Shown: positions 34,260 to 47,443 of the stretch, piece after piece
Layout of the letters: every line of letters starts with the position of its first letter
How positions within the stretch are numbered: position 1 is the first letter of the stretch
Translations under genes and position numbers: made by a program
Source: Certhia americana
Taxonomy: Eukaryota > Chordata > Aves > Passeriformes > Certhiidae
Assembly: GCA_018697195.1 (NCBI GenBank)
Contig: CM031858.1
Span: forward strand, 77,400,818 to 77,464,817
Direction of reading: 5' to 3'
Length of the DNA stretch: 64,000 bases
The notes under the pieces: generated by a model
Seen by the model: only the letters and a program-made list of their open reading frames with translations
Told to the model about the DNA's origin: nothing
Databases searched by the model: none

Positions 34260-36463
34260 ATAAAAAATAAGCAAGATAGCATTTAAAGTAGTTTGTTTAA
34301 GTGCAGGTTCTTGCCATTCTTTGTTGCTACATCTAGACCTTCTCAGTTTTGTTTACCACAATGCTCTCATGTCCTCACCAGTCACTTCTTTGTTTCCAGA
34401 CGAGATCTAGGACTAATCTCTTCCAGCCAAACAGAAGAGTTATCTTGTCTGCCATGGGCAGTAAAGTATGTCTTCACATTTACTTCTTGTTGCATTTTTC
34501 AATGGGTTTGGTCTAGTTTATGTAATTGCTGAGTTAGGTTAAATTCAAATGCTTCATCCTCATTTACAAAGTTGCCATCTTTCCTGAGACTAGTTTTCCA
34601 AACCTAGAACCCAAGTTGAACAACCTACTACCTGCTGGCTCTAATAACATGTTTCAATTCAGAGTGTACTGAAAAATTCGGAGTGCACCAAACTCTAGGG
34701 TTTCTCAAAAAGCAATCAGAAGCTGGGAACATCTTACAAGGCTGGATCTTCAATACTGACAAACAGTCATCACAGGAATAATTGCAGCAAAACTTATATC
34801 ATTGCATTTGCATAAATCCTACAGGTTATCCAGTCTTTAAAAAATTAAACAGTATGACTTTTATACTTTCAGCTGAAAACCAGACAAAGTGTTTAAATTT
34901 TTACATTTTTTCTAATTTTGCATTCAATTTTTGTAAACCTTCAGTTTCCATTATCCTTGTTTCTGTTTGTGTCATCACATTAAGAAGAAGTCTGGATTTC
35001 ATGTTTATTTAGTAGCCTTGACTCAGTTGGACACAAGACAGCTGCACAGTAAGAAGCCATAAAATGGTTCTGCCTTTAAATTTGACATTTCATGTAATGA
35101 TACAAGAAAAAAGTTGTTGAAACATCTCTGCATTATAGAAAGCCTTGTCAAATTAAAGAGTTAAGAATAGTTCAAGAAATCTGAAGCAGAGTTCGTTGCC
35201 TTCAGACAAGATAAATCTTAGCATCTTTGAACTGCAGAACATCATAGCAAGACTCAGGCCCCACAATGATGCCAGAGATTCTACTCAGAAGCTTAGAAAT
35301 TCTGGGTTTCCTTTCTGATGTTTCAAACCAGTTTTTATATTATTTTTGGCCATTTAAATGATTTGCATAATTGCAATTATTGTGAAACAGGCTAATGCTG
35401 TGATTTGATAGTTATAAAATGTCATGAAGTTGGATGAATGATATATTAGAAAAGTCACATTTTGTGTATTTTTCAAAGGCTGGATACATCTCAGTATTTC
35501 TTAGTGTCTTTGCTCTTTGTTATGGAGAATCAAATGAGGTTTTTCATATAGCAATCAGATCTCTTGGGAACCAAGTCTTTGAGATGTTTCCAGCAAATTG
35601 AAAAAAACTCTACTTCACATCAAATAAAAATTGGTTTCAATTTCACTTTTCATGTGATTGACACTAGGACAAAGAGAAGATAATTCATTTAACGATTGAA
35701 TTAAATATCTGGCAAAATTAGATAAGGTTAATGATCTGGTTTAGCCTCATATTTAATGTGCCTACTGAGACTACTTTTCACAGAAATTTATTATGTGTTT
35801 ACTGTATATAGAGTAAGACATGAAAAAAATTCATTAATAACATAGAAGAAAAGCAAGTTTTCTTTTGAGCGTTAAATATATAGCTACATATAGACACAGC
35901 AAATGCAAAAAAACTTTGAATGAATGTTAGATCTCAATTTTGTTTAAATAATACATTATTACTTACTTGCATATATCATAGTTATGGGTTCTTGTTTTCA
36001 TTTTAACAAACAAGGTTGCCAATAGAGCAATAAATAATGACAGTTTATTTTACAAAGTGCAACTAAATTATGTTTATTATAAATTTTTTAAGTTCACCTT
36101 GGAAATATGGTTTATAAAACTGAAATATATATATTTTCAACAGGCGGTCTCCTTTTATTGCTGTTTAGATCACACAGTACATTTTTATATATTTTAATGG
36201 ATTTCATAAACATTTTACAGATTTTTTTTGAAGTAAATGTATTAAAATAATGTGCAGCAGTTAACATATTTCACACTAGTTTTACAAACTTTCCTTTTCT
36301 TAGTTGTTACTGATGACATATATATATATTTATTTATATATGCGACATATATTTACACTGTGAGTATTTAATTATCAGCAAAATAGCTTAAATAAATTGT
36401 ATATTCCAATAAAAAGATGCATTCATCAATAAAAAAGCACTCATTACTAATGAGTTTTTCTCA

Positions 36464-36465
<2 letters not shown>

Positions 36466-36513
<48 letters not shown>
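36466..36513. repeat. Poly-T run of 48
   Basis: An uninterrupted T48. As the complement of an A tail it would fit the 3' end of a minus-strand processed retroposon, but the sequence on its right (from 36514) is not recognisable as a cDNA. The length should be treated as approximate because such runs are error-prone. Confidence 0.9.
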
Positions 36514-36517
<4 letters not shown>

Positions 36518-36785
36518 AAATATGTCCAGGTTCACAGTTGCTGCTAACAGGACTACAGGGTTTTAAAGAGTCTTCATATACTTAAAAGTTTTTTTATCTG
36601 ACTCACATTGTCACCATCAGATACATTTAAACTGACTTGTCACCCTTCAGAAATGGATTGTCATAAAATCTGTATGGATGCCCAGGAATTTATATTAAAA
36701 TTCTCCTTCACAATCTAATACCAGTATCTCAGTCTTCCATTCACCCCTTCACATTAGCCTCACATGGCTGTGGACATTTTGGATC

Positions 36786-36946
36786 ACATATATATTTGTA
36801 AATATGTGATATATGCATGTGTCCTATATATACACTAATGTATATATATATATATACATGTACAATGTTATATACACATATATATACTGGTATATGTGCA
36901 TGTGTATATACATGCGTGCATGTCTGTGTGTTATATATATATTGAT
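36786..36946. repeat. Compound TA/CA/TG microsatellite
   Basis: Roughly 160 bp of alternating purine-pyrimidine sequence: TATATA tracts mixed with CATGTG, GCATGCGTGCATG-like and TGTGTG segments. The core at about 36841-36858 is pure TA. Such alternation can adopt left-handed or cruciform DNA. Confidence 0.88.
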
Positions 36947-37119
36947 CAAAGATAACTGAGGAAAATTATATTATAAAGGGGAGCAAATTCCTGAGTATTT
37001 GTGATTGGCACTTCCCCAGTCACATTTGTTACTGGGACTTTCAAGAATTACAACCTGAATCATGGGAGACCCCTGGTGAAAAACAGGGAATACTTCTTTT
37101 ACTGTGGGGGTGACTAAGC

Positions 37120-37283
37120 ACTGGCACTGGTTTTCTGAAGAGGTTGTGGAGGTAACATCCTTGATTGTATTAAAAAGTCCATCTGGATGTGGTCATGGGC
37201 AAATGTCTCTAGGTATTAGGAGGGGTTAGATCACATGAATTCTAGAGCTCCCTTCCAATCTCAACCATTCTGTGGTTATGGGA
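37120..37283 (+). mobile_element. CR1 LINE 3' end fragment
   Basis: A short plus-strand fragment: GGTTTTCTGAAGAGGTTGTGG, ending in the CR1 3' pattern GCTCCCTTCCAATCTCAACC and ATTCTGTGGTTAT. Only the extreme 3' UTR and the last codons remain. Confidence 0.85.
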
Positions 37284-39299
37284 TAAAACTCCATTTGTTA
37301 GCCAGTTTTAAAACTGTGTCTTCACAACCTCTTGATTGCACAGTTCTCTAATTTAATGAGTTGTGGTATCATGTTATCATCCACAGAGCCTTCAGATCAA
37401 AAAGAACAATGGAGATTTCCTAGTCACAGACCCTAGTGGCCATTAGTTCTATTAGGAATCAATGCACCAAAAAAGAAAAAATATATTCTAACTGAGCTGG
37501 TTAAAAACATTAACTTTTTGGAAACTATTGAGAAACCCCTTTTTATCATTTGGCTAGTTTTCTTTTACCTCACTTTCACTCTCCTGATCCAGTTTACAAA
37601 AACAGAGTTCATTTAAGGAATTATTTAAGAGCATGCATTTATTGTACCTTATATCTTGAATAAAACACAGCCCAATAAATACCTCCTCTTACACATAAAG
37701 AGAAAATTATTGTAAACAGGCACCTATTAACTCTGCAGAAACGTGTGTCAAGAAGTCCAGATAGATGAAGAAAGTTGTAACTCCAGGAAGCTTCGATTTA
37801 TTGCCAAAGTAAGACAAGGAGGATAAATGATGAAATTATACATTCTGCAGTGTTTCAGTTGACTAGAAATCATGTTTATTTCCTGGTCTTTTTAAATGAA
37901 TTCATTTTATGAGGGTGCTTATGAATGAGAAAACAAGTTTAAGAAAATGTCCATAAAAGAAGTAATGTTTGGAACTTTGCTAGTCTTCTCAGGCAGGTTA
38001 TATTTTATATCAATTTATATATTTTACACTGTTCAGATATTGCAAGTTCTATGTAATAGGAGGGTTTAAATAAATATGACCCAAATAGAAAATATTTGGG
38101 TTTTTAAAAAATAAAATATGTATCAACTCAATACCTATCAACAAATGAAACTTAAGAGATCTCTACTTGTCCATAGAATTCTCTGTACAATTCTCTCAGC
38201 AGTATTGATGAATTTTAAATACTTCATCACATATAGACTGTTATCTTACTTTTATTTTTCTTAATATACCCATGAAACATTATCATTAAGCATTAGTTCT
38301 TCTGAAGAGTATATTCACAGACATGCAGTATATTATCTGATGCTTATATAGCTGTGGTTCTAAATTGCACAGTATTTGTTTTTATGGAAAACATCTAGCT
38401 TTGACTTGTGAATTTTGCAGCATTCAAACCAAGCTTTTGTCTCAGTTGTAGGATGCTGCATACACTTTATGTAAGTTAAAAGTAAAATGGCTTTAAACTT
38501 CTTGGAATGTAATCCTTACCCCCTAGCTTCATGCCCATTACCAGTTTTGTTACATTTTTCCTTGAAATGATACATTAAATTAGTATTTTCATCTTTTCAA
38601 CATAAATACAGCCTGTCAATTTGAAGGGAACACTATGCACCTATAAAGAATGCTCATTTTGGAGGCTTCTAAAGATAACTAGGTACCACTTCAATCATGG
38701 AGAATTTTTCTGCATTGTCTTTGATTTCAAGTGAGTGCACATGGGAGCTCTAGGAGCTTTTCTGAGTGCTGATGTCAGGTTGCCTAGAACACCGTGTTAT
38801 CTTAATGCACAGAACACCTAATATGGAACTGATTATAGCTGTTGAGGTATGTCATAGCTTTTACTGTAAATAAATTAAGTATATCACACAAAAGTCATGA
38901 AGAAAATGGGAAACAAATTCCCTTGTTAGTAAGTACAAAGTACTCTGCACCAAATTCAGGATCCCATCTGCAGATTTGTTTAGAGTCATGCATGTCTCAG
39001 TATATTGGAGTCAGCAATATCTGACACTTCATGATCATTGCTTTATGAGCAACCCAGTTAGGCAGACGTATCATGTGAAATACAAAATAAATTTGAGAAG
39101 GATTTTAAAAATCTCATAGCTTTCTGTAAGATAACTATTGTATCCTGTTGGTTATATTACAGAATTCCAAGGACATAATAAAAATTAAACTAAAATAACT
39201 CTTTTTCCAAATATTTTACATAAATGCTATTCAATGGAAATGTTATCACAGTATACCTTGCAAAATTGATGCCATTTACCATCCCTCTTTACTTCTTCA
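37284..39299. other. No gene seen; unique AT-rich DNA
   Basis: About 2 kb without a recognised element or gene. Confidence 0.6.
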
Positions 39300-39535
39300 T
39301 AGTCTCAAGCTTCACCAAGGGAAATAAATATAGCATGGATATCAGGAAAAAGTTTTTCATGGAAAGAATAATAAAATACTGGAATGCTTTGCCTGGGGAG
39401 ATGGTGGAGTTACCATGACTGGATGTGTTTAAAAAAAGACTGGATGTGGCACTTAGTGCCATGGTCTACTTGAGGTGTTAGAGAATTGGACTTGATCTTG
39501 GAGGATTCTTCTATCCTAGTGATTCTGTGATTAAT
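39300..39535 (+). mobile_element. CR1 LINE 3' end fragment
   Basis: The plus strand reads the end of CR1 ORF2: DIRKKFFMERIIKYWNALPG at 39332-39394. It then runs through the 3' UTR to GATTCTGTGATTAATGATT, the degenerate octamer repeat that ends CR1 copies. The coding stretch belongs to the same CR1 subfamily as the minus-strand copy at 56.3 kb. 5'-truncated and inactive. Confidence 0.88.
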
Positions 39536-41814
39536 GATTCAACATTTACAGTGGAAATAAATGAGAAGAGCCTTTGGACATCTTCCCCTGAAAATAAAAG
39601 GGTTTAAATATTCACAAAGGAGACCTTGAGGAGTGTTAATTGGAGGTCATCAAGTCTTATTCAGTCTTGTTCCAACTTAGGAATATTTCTAAATCTAGCA
39701 CTTACAATTGGCACAGCTCAAATTAATTTTTTAATATATCCATGAAAATATTTTATTATTTGTCTTTCATTCTTTTCCATAATTTGTTGATCAAAATTTT
39801 TTACAAAGGAACATAAAACTACAGAATTTTTTTTAAAGTATAAAACACTAACATAGAAATGTGAAAATAAATATTTTCTGTGAATTTTTCTCAGGAGAAA
39901 AAAGCCAGTGTATTTCATTATTGCAGTGTAGTTTCTACCAAAGAAAACATAAAAATCAACATAAACCGCATCAATTGGCGATCAAATATTGCAGGATCAG
40001 GGTAGAGCTCTCCTCTTCACTAAATATTTGCAAACATATAGCCTGAATATGGTGATATCACCTACTTTTTGATACATGTCTCATGATAAGTCTGGTTTTT
40101 TTCAAAAGCCTTATCTTGTAAATTGTATGAGATCATAATTTTTTTGTTATTGCAAATTACAAAATAAAACAGAGAGCGATTCTAAAGAGACTGTATTAGC
40201 TGGAATCCACTAACTGAACACAATAATGTCTTATACAAGTGGAACAATATGATGAAGAATTCCCATACAGGGTCACACACATTCAGTCTGTGTTGCAAGC
40301 AACAAATCAAAGCAATTTGGAAAGGAAAGCTTCTTGTACATTTTTTTCTGTGGTGAGATTATCTTTAGAAAGACAAGATCTATGGAAAGTGATTAGCTGT
40401 TCGAATAGAGTCCTGGCAGATTTCAGTCCTGATATTTTTTCTCCCAGTTCTTTAAATGACTTGTCAGTTCCTGGCTTTTGGCAGGTGGATGCTCATACAC
40501 TCATCAGCTAGCCTACAGCATCCCAGTCCTCCCTGCCCCTGTCAATAATTATTCCCAAGCTTGGCAGATACTGCTGATTTCTCCTTTACTCCTTTACTGG
40601 TAATTTGCTTGCTTTAAAATAACTGTTCTCATTTCTGTGTCACCAAATTTTCTTCAGTGCTCAACTCTCATAGCACAGGAATCCTCTTCCCTAGTATCAT
40701 TCACTGCTAATGTCCCTCCTCTACTGTCTTGCTCTAATTAGCTATTTGATTTCCTGAAGTGTGATGACTGTGGCTATAGTGTTTTCAGTGCTTACTAGTT
40801 TGCCACTTCCAAAGATTCACATGAACATAACAACTCATTTTGAAATATCTATGTTTGGCTAATGGCAGATGTAGAAATGTACTTTCTGCCTAAATGGGTT
40901 ATTGTTTGCTGTAAAAATTTAATAGTAGACACTTTATTCTACTTTATTTAAGCTAAAGGTGGTAATGATCTTTGAAAGAGAGATTTATGAGTTTCAGAAA
41001 GGCTTGCACCTCTCAAGACAGATAATAAAAAGAGATTTTATTAGGGTTCCCTGTAATTTAACAGCTTTTAAATTATTTTTTGCAGGTTTTTCTAAAGTTT
41101 GATTTCTAACATATTAAAGGCTATATTTATTAATTGAATTGAAGACTAATGTGATCCTTAGAAAAAGAGATTGAGGCATCTAAACTCAGTGTGCACAGTG
41201 GATGTTTTTCACATTGAAAAAGAGATTGGACATGGGTCTACAGTCACAGTGATTGTTCTAGGCCTTCTTATTAGGCTTTCTTTTACAGGTAGTTTAGAAA
41301 CATACATTTTCCATAAAGTATAATTACTTTAGCAAAAAAGCAGTATTTCCTTGTCATCAATTCAGAGAGCTATTTTCTAAATTATCTTTCAACTTCAACA
41401 AGGCACAGTAGGTCAGAGTTTTCCATGTCCAAGCTGTTACTAGGAATCAGAAGCATGTATCTGGTGCAGCATTTATTCCATGACAGAACAGCCAGGCAAG
41501 AGGGCTGTAAACAGTGAAATATCAAGAAAAGAAGTCAGTAGACATTGGGTGTTGACAAGTTAATCTGTGTTACTGAATTTCTTTCTACGGGAAATGTTCT
41601 TCTTGAAATGAAATCACTTGGATTTTAAGAGGGGAAAATTAAGTCACTGACTACCCAAAGGTTTGGAACAATTTTCTCTGTGGTATATGAGGTCAGAGTA
41701 TTTTTATGATTCCACTAAAATGAAAACTGGCCTACCTGTCATCAGGTAAATGGCTTGCTAAGTTAAACTTACTTAAGTTACTAAAGTAACTAAACCTACT
41801 TAAGTTACTAATAG
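39536..41814. other. No gene seen; unique AT-rich DNA
   Basis: About 2.3 kb without a recognised gene or element. Confidence 0.6.
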
Positions 41815-42470
41815 CTGTGACTCAACTACTTCCTTGGGCAACCTCTTTCAATGCCTGACCATTATTTCAGTGAAGAAACTTTTCCTACTATCCAAGGTAC
41901 ATCTCCACTGGTGCAACTTGAGGATATTTTCTCTTGGCCTTTTGCTTGGAGAAGAGACTGACCCCCTACTTCACTATATCCTCCTTTCAGGCAGATGTAG
42001 AGTGTGATAAGATCTCCCCTGAGCCTCCCATTCTCCTGGTTAAACAACTCCAGCTCCCTCAACTGCTCTTCATCAAATTGTGCTTCAGACCCTTCACCAG
42101 CCATGTTGCCCTTCCCTGGACTCATTTTAATCCCTCAATGTCTTTCTCATAGTGAGGAACCCAAAACTGCACGCAGGATTTGAGGTGTGGCCTCACCAGT
42201 GCAGAGGACAGTCACACCCTGGTCCTGCTGGCTACACTATTGCTGATGCAGGCCAGGATTGGCCATCTGCGCACATGCTGCCAGCCACTGTCAACCAGCC
42301 CCTCCAAGCCCTTTACTATCTCAGCTCATTGATCCAGTCTGTCCATATCCCTCTGTGGAGCCTTCCTACCCTCAAGCAGATCAATACTCCCAAACAACAT
42401 GATCTCACCTGCAAACTTAAGAAGGGTGCACTCAGTCCCCTCATCCAGATCATTAATTATGACTGCATTC
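41815..42470 (-). mobile_element. CR1 LINE fragment, truncated at both ends
   Basis: Minus-strand CR1 C-terminal ORF2. The open segment 41862-42125 includes LRELELFNQENGRLRGDLIT, the conserved CR1 block. Higher coordinates continue into the thumb and palm region, up to the stretch next to the catalytic aspartates (CACCTGCAAACTTAAGAAGG at about 42408). The usual 3' end is missing: about 130 bp expected below 41815 is absent, so this copy has lost its tail by deletion. That is atypical, because CR1 copies are normally truncated only at the 5' side. Confidence 0.87.
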
Positions 42471-44876
42471 AACAAAAGATGTAACCAAATTCTTCAGTTC
42501 AACCAATGAATGTGTTCTTTTGAATTAAACAAAAAGGAAAAAAAAAATAATAAAAAGAAGAAGGATATCCAATAGCCTTATGCTCAGATTGTATTTAGAA
42601 GACAGGTTAAAGATAGTTTTTAAGTTGGCAGGATTATATTTATCATCAGTGTAAATCTCTAACCTTTTTAATTTTTATCCAAGATAAAAAAGTTAGCTCT
42701 TAAGGCAGGACGGACCAGTGCCATTATTGAAGTGTTGGAAACCATGATAACACAAAAAAACAAGACTCCAAGGTGAAAAGAAAACTGATTTTCCCTCACT
42801 ATTCTGTAAAACACCAGAGCCTTTTCACCACTGAGTCTGGAAATATGGAAATATATATATATGGAAATATATATTTCAGTCATTAAAGAAAGAGCTAATA
42901 AAGGCAAACTGCTCTAGAAAATGTAATTTTCAGGATTTTGGTCATGTCCCAGTGAGAAAATGCAGAGACCTATTTGTTAACTGGGTAAAAAATATTTCTG
43001 GACTGATTTGACCTGTGGGTTACTAGAATGTCTTTTTTTATAAACTGCCAGAGAAGAACACTGGTAAGCTGACAACTTAAAAAATTATTTAAAAACTTAC
43101 AGTACCAGGTCATAACTACTTAATGACAATAAAGATAATTTTGAGAATAAAAGATATAATCATATTTTACTTTGGGAATTAGAAGACAGAGAAAGTGATA
43201 AATAGAAAAAAATTTATTTTAAAGAACATATATCCCTGGGCTCATAAAAACTATGAAATCAATTTCAGGTTAAATTGCTTTTAATTGTTTAATAATATCC
43301 TCAAGACATCTTGATTCATTGTTTATACATTTTTTAATACATCTTTAACTTTCAGGTCCCTTTTAATTCCAAATATATATTATAAAAATTTATTTTGCTG
43401 TGTGTTTCTCAGTATTGTTATTTCTGTAGGAAAAGTACAGCTTCCACAGTAGCATGAGCAGTAACAGAAGCATGTGTACTCTACTACAGCTGCCTCCATG
43501 AGTGCTGCAAGCCAGACTTCATAATTCATGAAAAAGATGTCTTACATAAGGCATAGTTCTGGGAAGTATTGACTCATCTATGCAGACCGGTTGGGGGCAG
43601 GTGTGAGCTTCTGCTTGCTTGAATGTGAATCAGTTATTGCCAAGAAGTCATTAAATTTGTCTGATTTACCACATAAACTAGCATTGTTTTCCTCTTAAAA
43701 GAAAAAGTAAAACAAATAAATAAATCATGCAGTCAAAAGTTTACTCCAATTTTAAGTGGAAATGCTAGTTCAGAAAAAACTAAATACATAATTTCCTTAA
43801 TTGGTTCAAAAAGAACCAGCATTTTGATTCATGCAGAGTCAATATATTTTAAAAATATTGCTTTAATAAAACTATTAAAGTTCCACACAAAACAGCATAA
43901 GCTATGTCTATGTTCTTTCATTAGAAGCTAACAAAATGAACACTGCTCACAGGAATCGTTCTCTAAAATTCATTATCCTCTCTGCATTCTTTCCACAGAC
44001 CAGAGTTTTTATCATGTGTTGAATGTCTGCTGGCATTTAATACTCATTATCTGAAAGCAAATATCTTGAAGGATTTTAGAAGTTATCCTAATGACATCCT
44101 TAGACTTTAATGGAACACAATGAATGAATGCTCTAGCAACGTTATTGTGAAGGGCAATCATATGAGAAATATGCAGAATTTCTAAAATGCATTGACAGAT
44201 TGATTGATGAGATATGGTGAAATTGCTCAGGAGAACTGCAGAGAATACAGTGTCATTACCTGCTAATAAATCGACTGGAAATATCCAAGGAACTGCAGGC
44301 CAAGCCTGCAATATTAGTCTAGTCAATGACCAGATTTCTACTTTTATTGATTTTTAGAAAAGATCATCTGTTCCAGCTTGGGCATGACTGTCAGCATGGG
44401 ACTGAAACTGTTATCTGTGATAACCTTTTGCTGAGGAAAACAATGAACTGAAAAATGTCTCAGTCACCTTTAATCACCATTTACTCTTCAGTTCCTACAC
44501 AGGAACACATTAAGCCACAACAAGAACAGTTCAAGAACAGTTTTGGCCAACAAAATAATCTGCTTTTGAAGTTGAATTCCAAAACATTTTATTTCTCAGC
44601 CTTTTATTCTCTTTCTTCCTTTTTTTTTAATGATTTGATTAATCTAAACTGTAATTCAATAAATGAAATAGAGAGCAGTTCTGTACGTTTTCTTAGGCAG
44701 TCAACAAGTTACTTAAGTTCACCACTTCAAATTTGAGTGATGTAATGTTTTAACCTGTACAGAATTCATCAAATGTCATAGAAGTTTTGATTCTGTAACT
44801 TTGAATGGACATGTTTTTCAAAACAAAATCTCTGTCTTTTTATTGATATTTGCTATTATTTTTTATAACTTATTAT
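42471..44876. other. No gene seen; unique AT-rich DNA
   Basis: About 2.4 kb without a recognised gene. At 42838-42876 the word GGAAATAT recurs three times around an AT tract, a small local duplication. Confidence 0.6.
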
Positions 44877-45438
44877 TGTCATGGTTTCACCCCAGCCATC
44901 AGCCAAGCACCACACCATCACTTACTTCAATCAGGATCAGGGAGAAAATCAGAAGGGTAAAACTTAGAAAACTTATGGTTTAAGATAAAGGCAGCTTAAT
45001 GGGAAAAGCAAATTCCAAAGAAGAAGTTAATTCACTGCTTCCCACAGGTGGGCAGGTGTTCAGCCATCTCTGGGAAAGCAGGACCCCATCACATTTAACA
45101 GTTATTTGGGGAGACAAATACCATTACATCAAACATCCCCCCTTCCTCCTTCTTCCCCCGACTTCATATGATGATGTCACATGGTCTGGAATATCCCTTT
45201 GGTCAGTTTGGGTCACCTGTTGTGGCTGTGTCTCCTCCCAACCTCCCAAGCACCCTCTAAGTCCTTGACATATGTGTGTGTGGCAAGTATGGGAAGCAGA
45301 AAAGACTGTGTAAGCCCAGCTCAGCAACAACACAAACATCTCTGTACTATCAACCCTGTCTTCATCACAAATCTGAAACTGAGGCCCATAGCAGCCGCTG
45401 TGAAGAAAATCAACCCTACCCCAGCCCAAAGATGCACA
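44877..45438 (-). mobile_element. ERVL-like LTR, group B
   Basis: A 562-bp LTR in minus orientation. The left edge TGTCATGGTTTCACCCCAGCC is the reversed LTR 3' end. The right edge (AATCAACCCTACCCCAGCCC, then GATGCACA) is the reversed 5' end. Between them are the reversed R-U5 (ATCAGGGAGAAAATCAGAAGG) and the U3 core with GATGATGTCACATGG, an ATF/CREB-like site often kept in this LTR. No target duplication is visible (ATTAT and TTTGT flanks), and no internal sequence adjoins it, so it is solo and old. The frames inside are not genes. Confidence 0.8.
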
Positions 45439-46765
45439 TTTGTTTGTATTTATCCTACTGATTCTGCTGAGATAAACTGACTTACCTCACTGTAATCACC
45501 CTTAATATTTGACAAGGTTCAAGGAGCAGGAGATCCATTGTGAAAACAGAATTTTAACAGCCTCTTGATAATTTTTTTTCCCCAGCACTGTGCGGTTTTA
45601 TCAGAAGTTCAGTGAAGCAGTCTGACCTGATATCTGAACAGAAAAGACTGGGTTTAGATCAGTTAGAATCAAGAAACACTAGCATGTCACTCAGTGTATA
45701 TTTTTTTCTTTGTTTTTGAGGTTGTTCTGTTTCACTTCCTAAAAAAGGTCCCTTCCTAAATGTTTTCTTTTGTTTTGGAGCATGACAGGCTCACATACCA
45801 AAACCTTAGTTAGTAATTTTCTACAAGCAAGTAGAACATGTATTTGGAGGAAAAAAACATAATCAATGTCCTAGAAAAGAAGACAGAAGAATATCTCTCT
45901 GGGAAGCGTTTAGAGGCCAGGAATAGACATCCAAGAACTAAAGTACTTGCTGTGGTGCAGGTCTGGTTGCCTGAGTCCAAGAATTCCCTATAATATTAAT
46001 TTCACATTTTCATCTTACTGAGGATTTGGATACAAAAAGCATTTCCAACACAGTGCAGACTGTATTTCTCAGCATATGCCATAACCCACATAAAGTAGCT
46101 CCTCTTAGAGCTCACAAAATGCAAATAAAAACTGGATAAGCTGTCTTCCCCAATCTATCCTCTTCATCAATCCAAGGATACTGCTCTTCAACAGTAACGG
46201 CATGGACTGGAATTTTGCCACATTGATGAGCAATGCATAATTTTTATTCAATTTTTAAATTAATTGTGGCTTAAATATTGACCTTGTTAATGCAGCACAG
46301 AGTAGAACTGTGTATGTATTCCCATAATAAAATCTTGTTTTAAGATTTTCTATCTCAAACATTGAAATGAAATTTAGATGCAACCTGACATATGTGAATT
46401 TCATTTGGGGAAAAATACTTTACATTTGTTGTGGCAGGTGTGATTTGGATAGTTTTTCTAATTATTTATAGGCTGATTAAATGTTTCTTCCTCATTTGTA
46501 ACAACAGACTTGCACAAAAAATTGCCACATGCTATTTCATATGAAATATGAAAGCCTTTGCACTACAGAATCCTACTTTGTGTTCTTCATAGAAAGAAAT
46601 AAACTGCCTGATTTAATATATTGTAATTAGTTTTCCTTAGAATAAGGATTATTATTTTATTAACAATCATCAGATATTATTGGCATATTCATTTTAAACC
46701 CAAAAAGTAATCAATTTCTGTGTCTTTTTGACAAATGGAAATGCTGTCAGGATAGTCTTTTCCAT
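45439..46765. other. No gene seen; unique AT-rich DNA
   Basis: About 1.3 kb without a recognised gene or repeat. Confidence 0.6.
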
Positions 46766-46770
46766 ACCGT

Positions 46771-47438
46771 TGTAGTAGTTGGACCTTGTCTGGACCAGGT
46801 GCCCAACAAGCTGCTCTATCACTTCCCTTCCCAGCTGGACAGGGGAGAGATGGAAAATGACTCATACATTAAGGCAGAGCAGTTTATGAAAGAGAAAACA
46901 AAATTTGCATTAGCACAAAGGAAGAAAAAACAATGGGTTATTCTCTATCCAACATACAGATTTATATATTTTCATTAACTATTATCATCCATCCTTATAC
47001 AGATAAATATTAATTTCCCACTTCATGGGCTTTGTCCACATCACCAGATACTCAAACACAGGCCATGATGACTTGCATTCCCTCAGGATGGGTGTTCAGG
47101 ACAGGAAAAGCAGCACACTTGAGCATTGGGCATCAATACTGGCCCAGCTGGGGTCATCATCATGCTCTGTTTGCTCCCTAAAAAATTCATTCTTTGTGGG
47201 TTTGTGTCATTCCTGCTACTTTACTTCATGCCACATGGAGATGGGCTTGTGACCAAGAGGTGGGCCTGACCATGGGGGCCATCACACAGGTTATCCATGA
47301 ATGTGAAACATGCTGCAATTGACAGAGCCATGCAAGTGAAATCGCCTTGAAACAGGTGTGGTGGTGGATGGGTTAGATGGAGCTTGAACAAAGCAGCTTG
47401 GTAGACAACTGGCATCCAGCTAAAGTCCAACCACCACA
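46771..47438. mobile_element. Inverted-ended repeat element, LTR or transposon remnant
   Basis: The left end reads TGTAGTAGTTGGACC and continues TGGACCAGGTGCCC, then AACAAGCTGCT. The reverse complement of the right end reads TGTGGTGGTTGGACT, then AGCTGGATGCCAG and ACCAAGCTGCT. The two ends align over about 45-50 bp with roughly three quarters of positions equal. Immediately outside lie ACCGT (left) and ACAGT (right), a possible 5-bp target duplication with one change. The left end followed by CTGGACAGGGGAGAGA resembles an avian LTR terminus as I remember it. It could be one element with long terminal inverted repeats, or two LTR fragments facing each other. No transposase or retroviral frame is seen inside. 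Confidence 0.5.
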
Positions 47439-47443
47439 ACAGT

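Larger units (their letters stand above)
34260..37119. other. No gene seen; unique AT-rich DNA with homopolymer and TA microsatellite
   Basis: About 2.9 kb without CR1 or LTR similarity. It contains the 48-T run and a long imperfect TA/TG repeat, listed separately. Open frames are short and lack family signatures. Confidence 0.6.
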
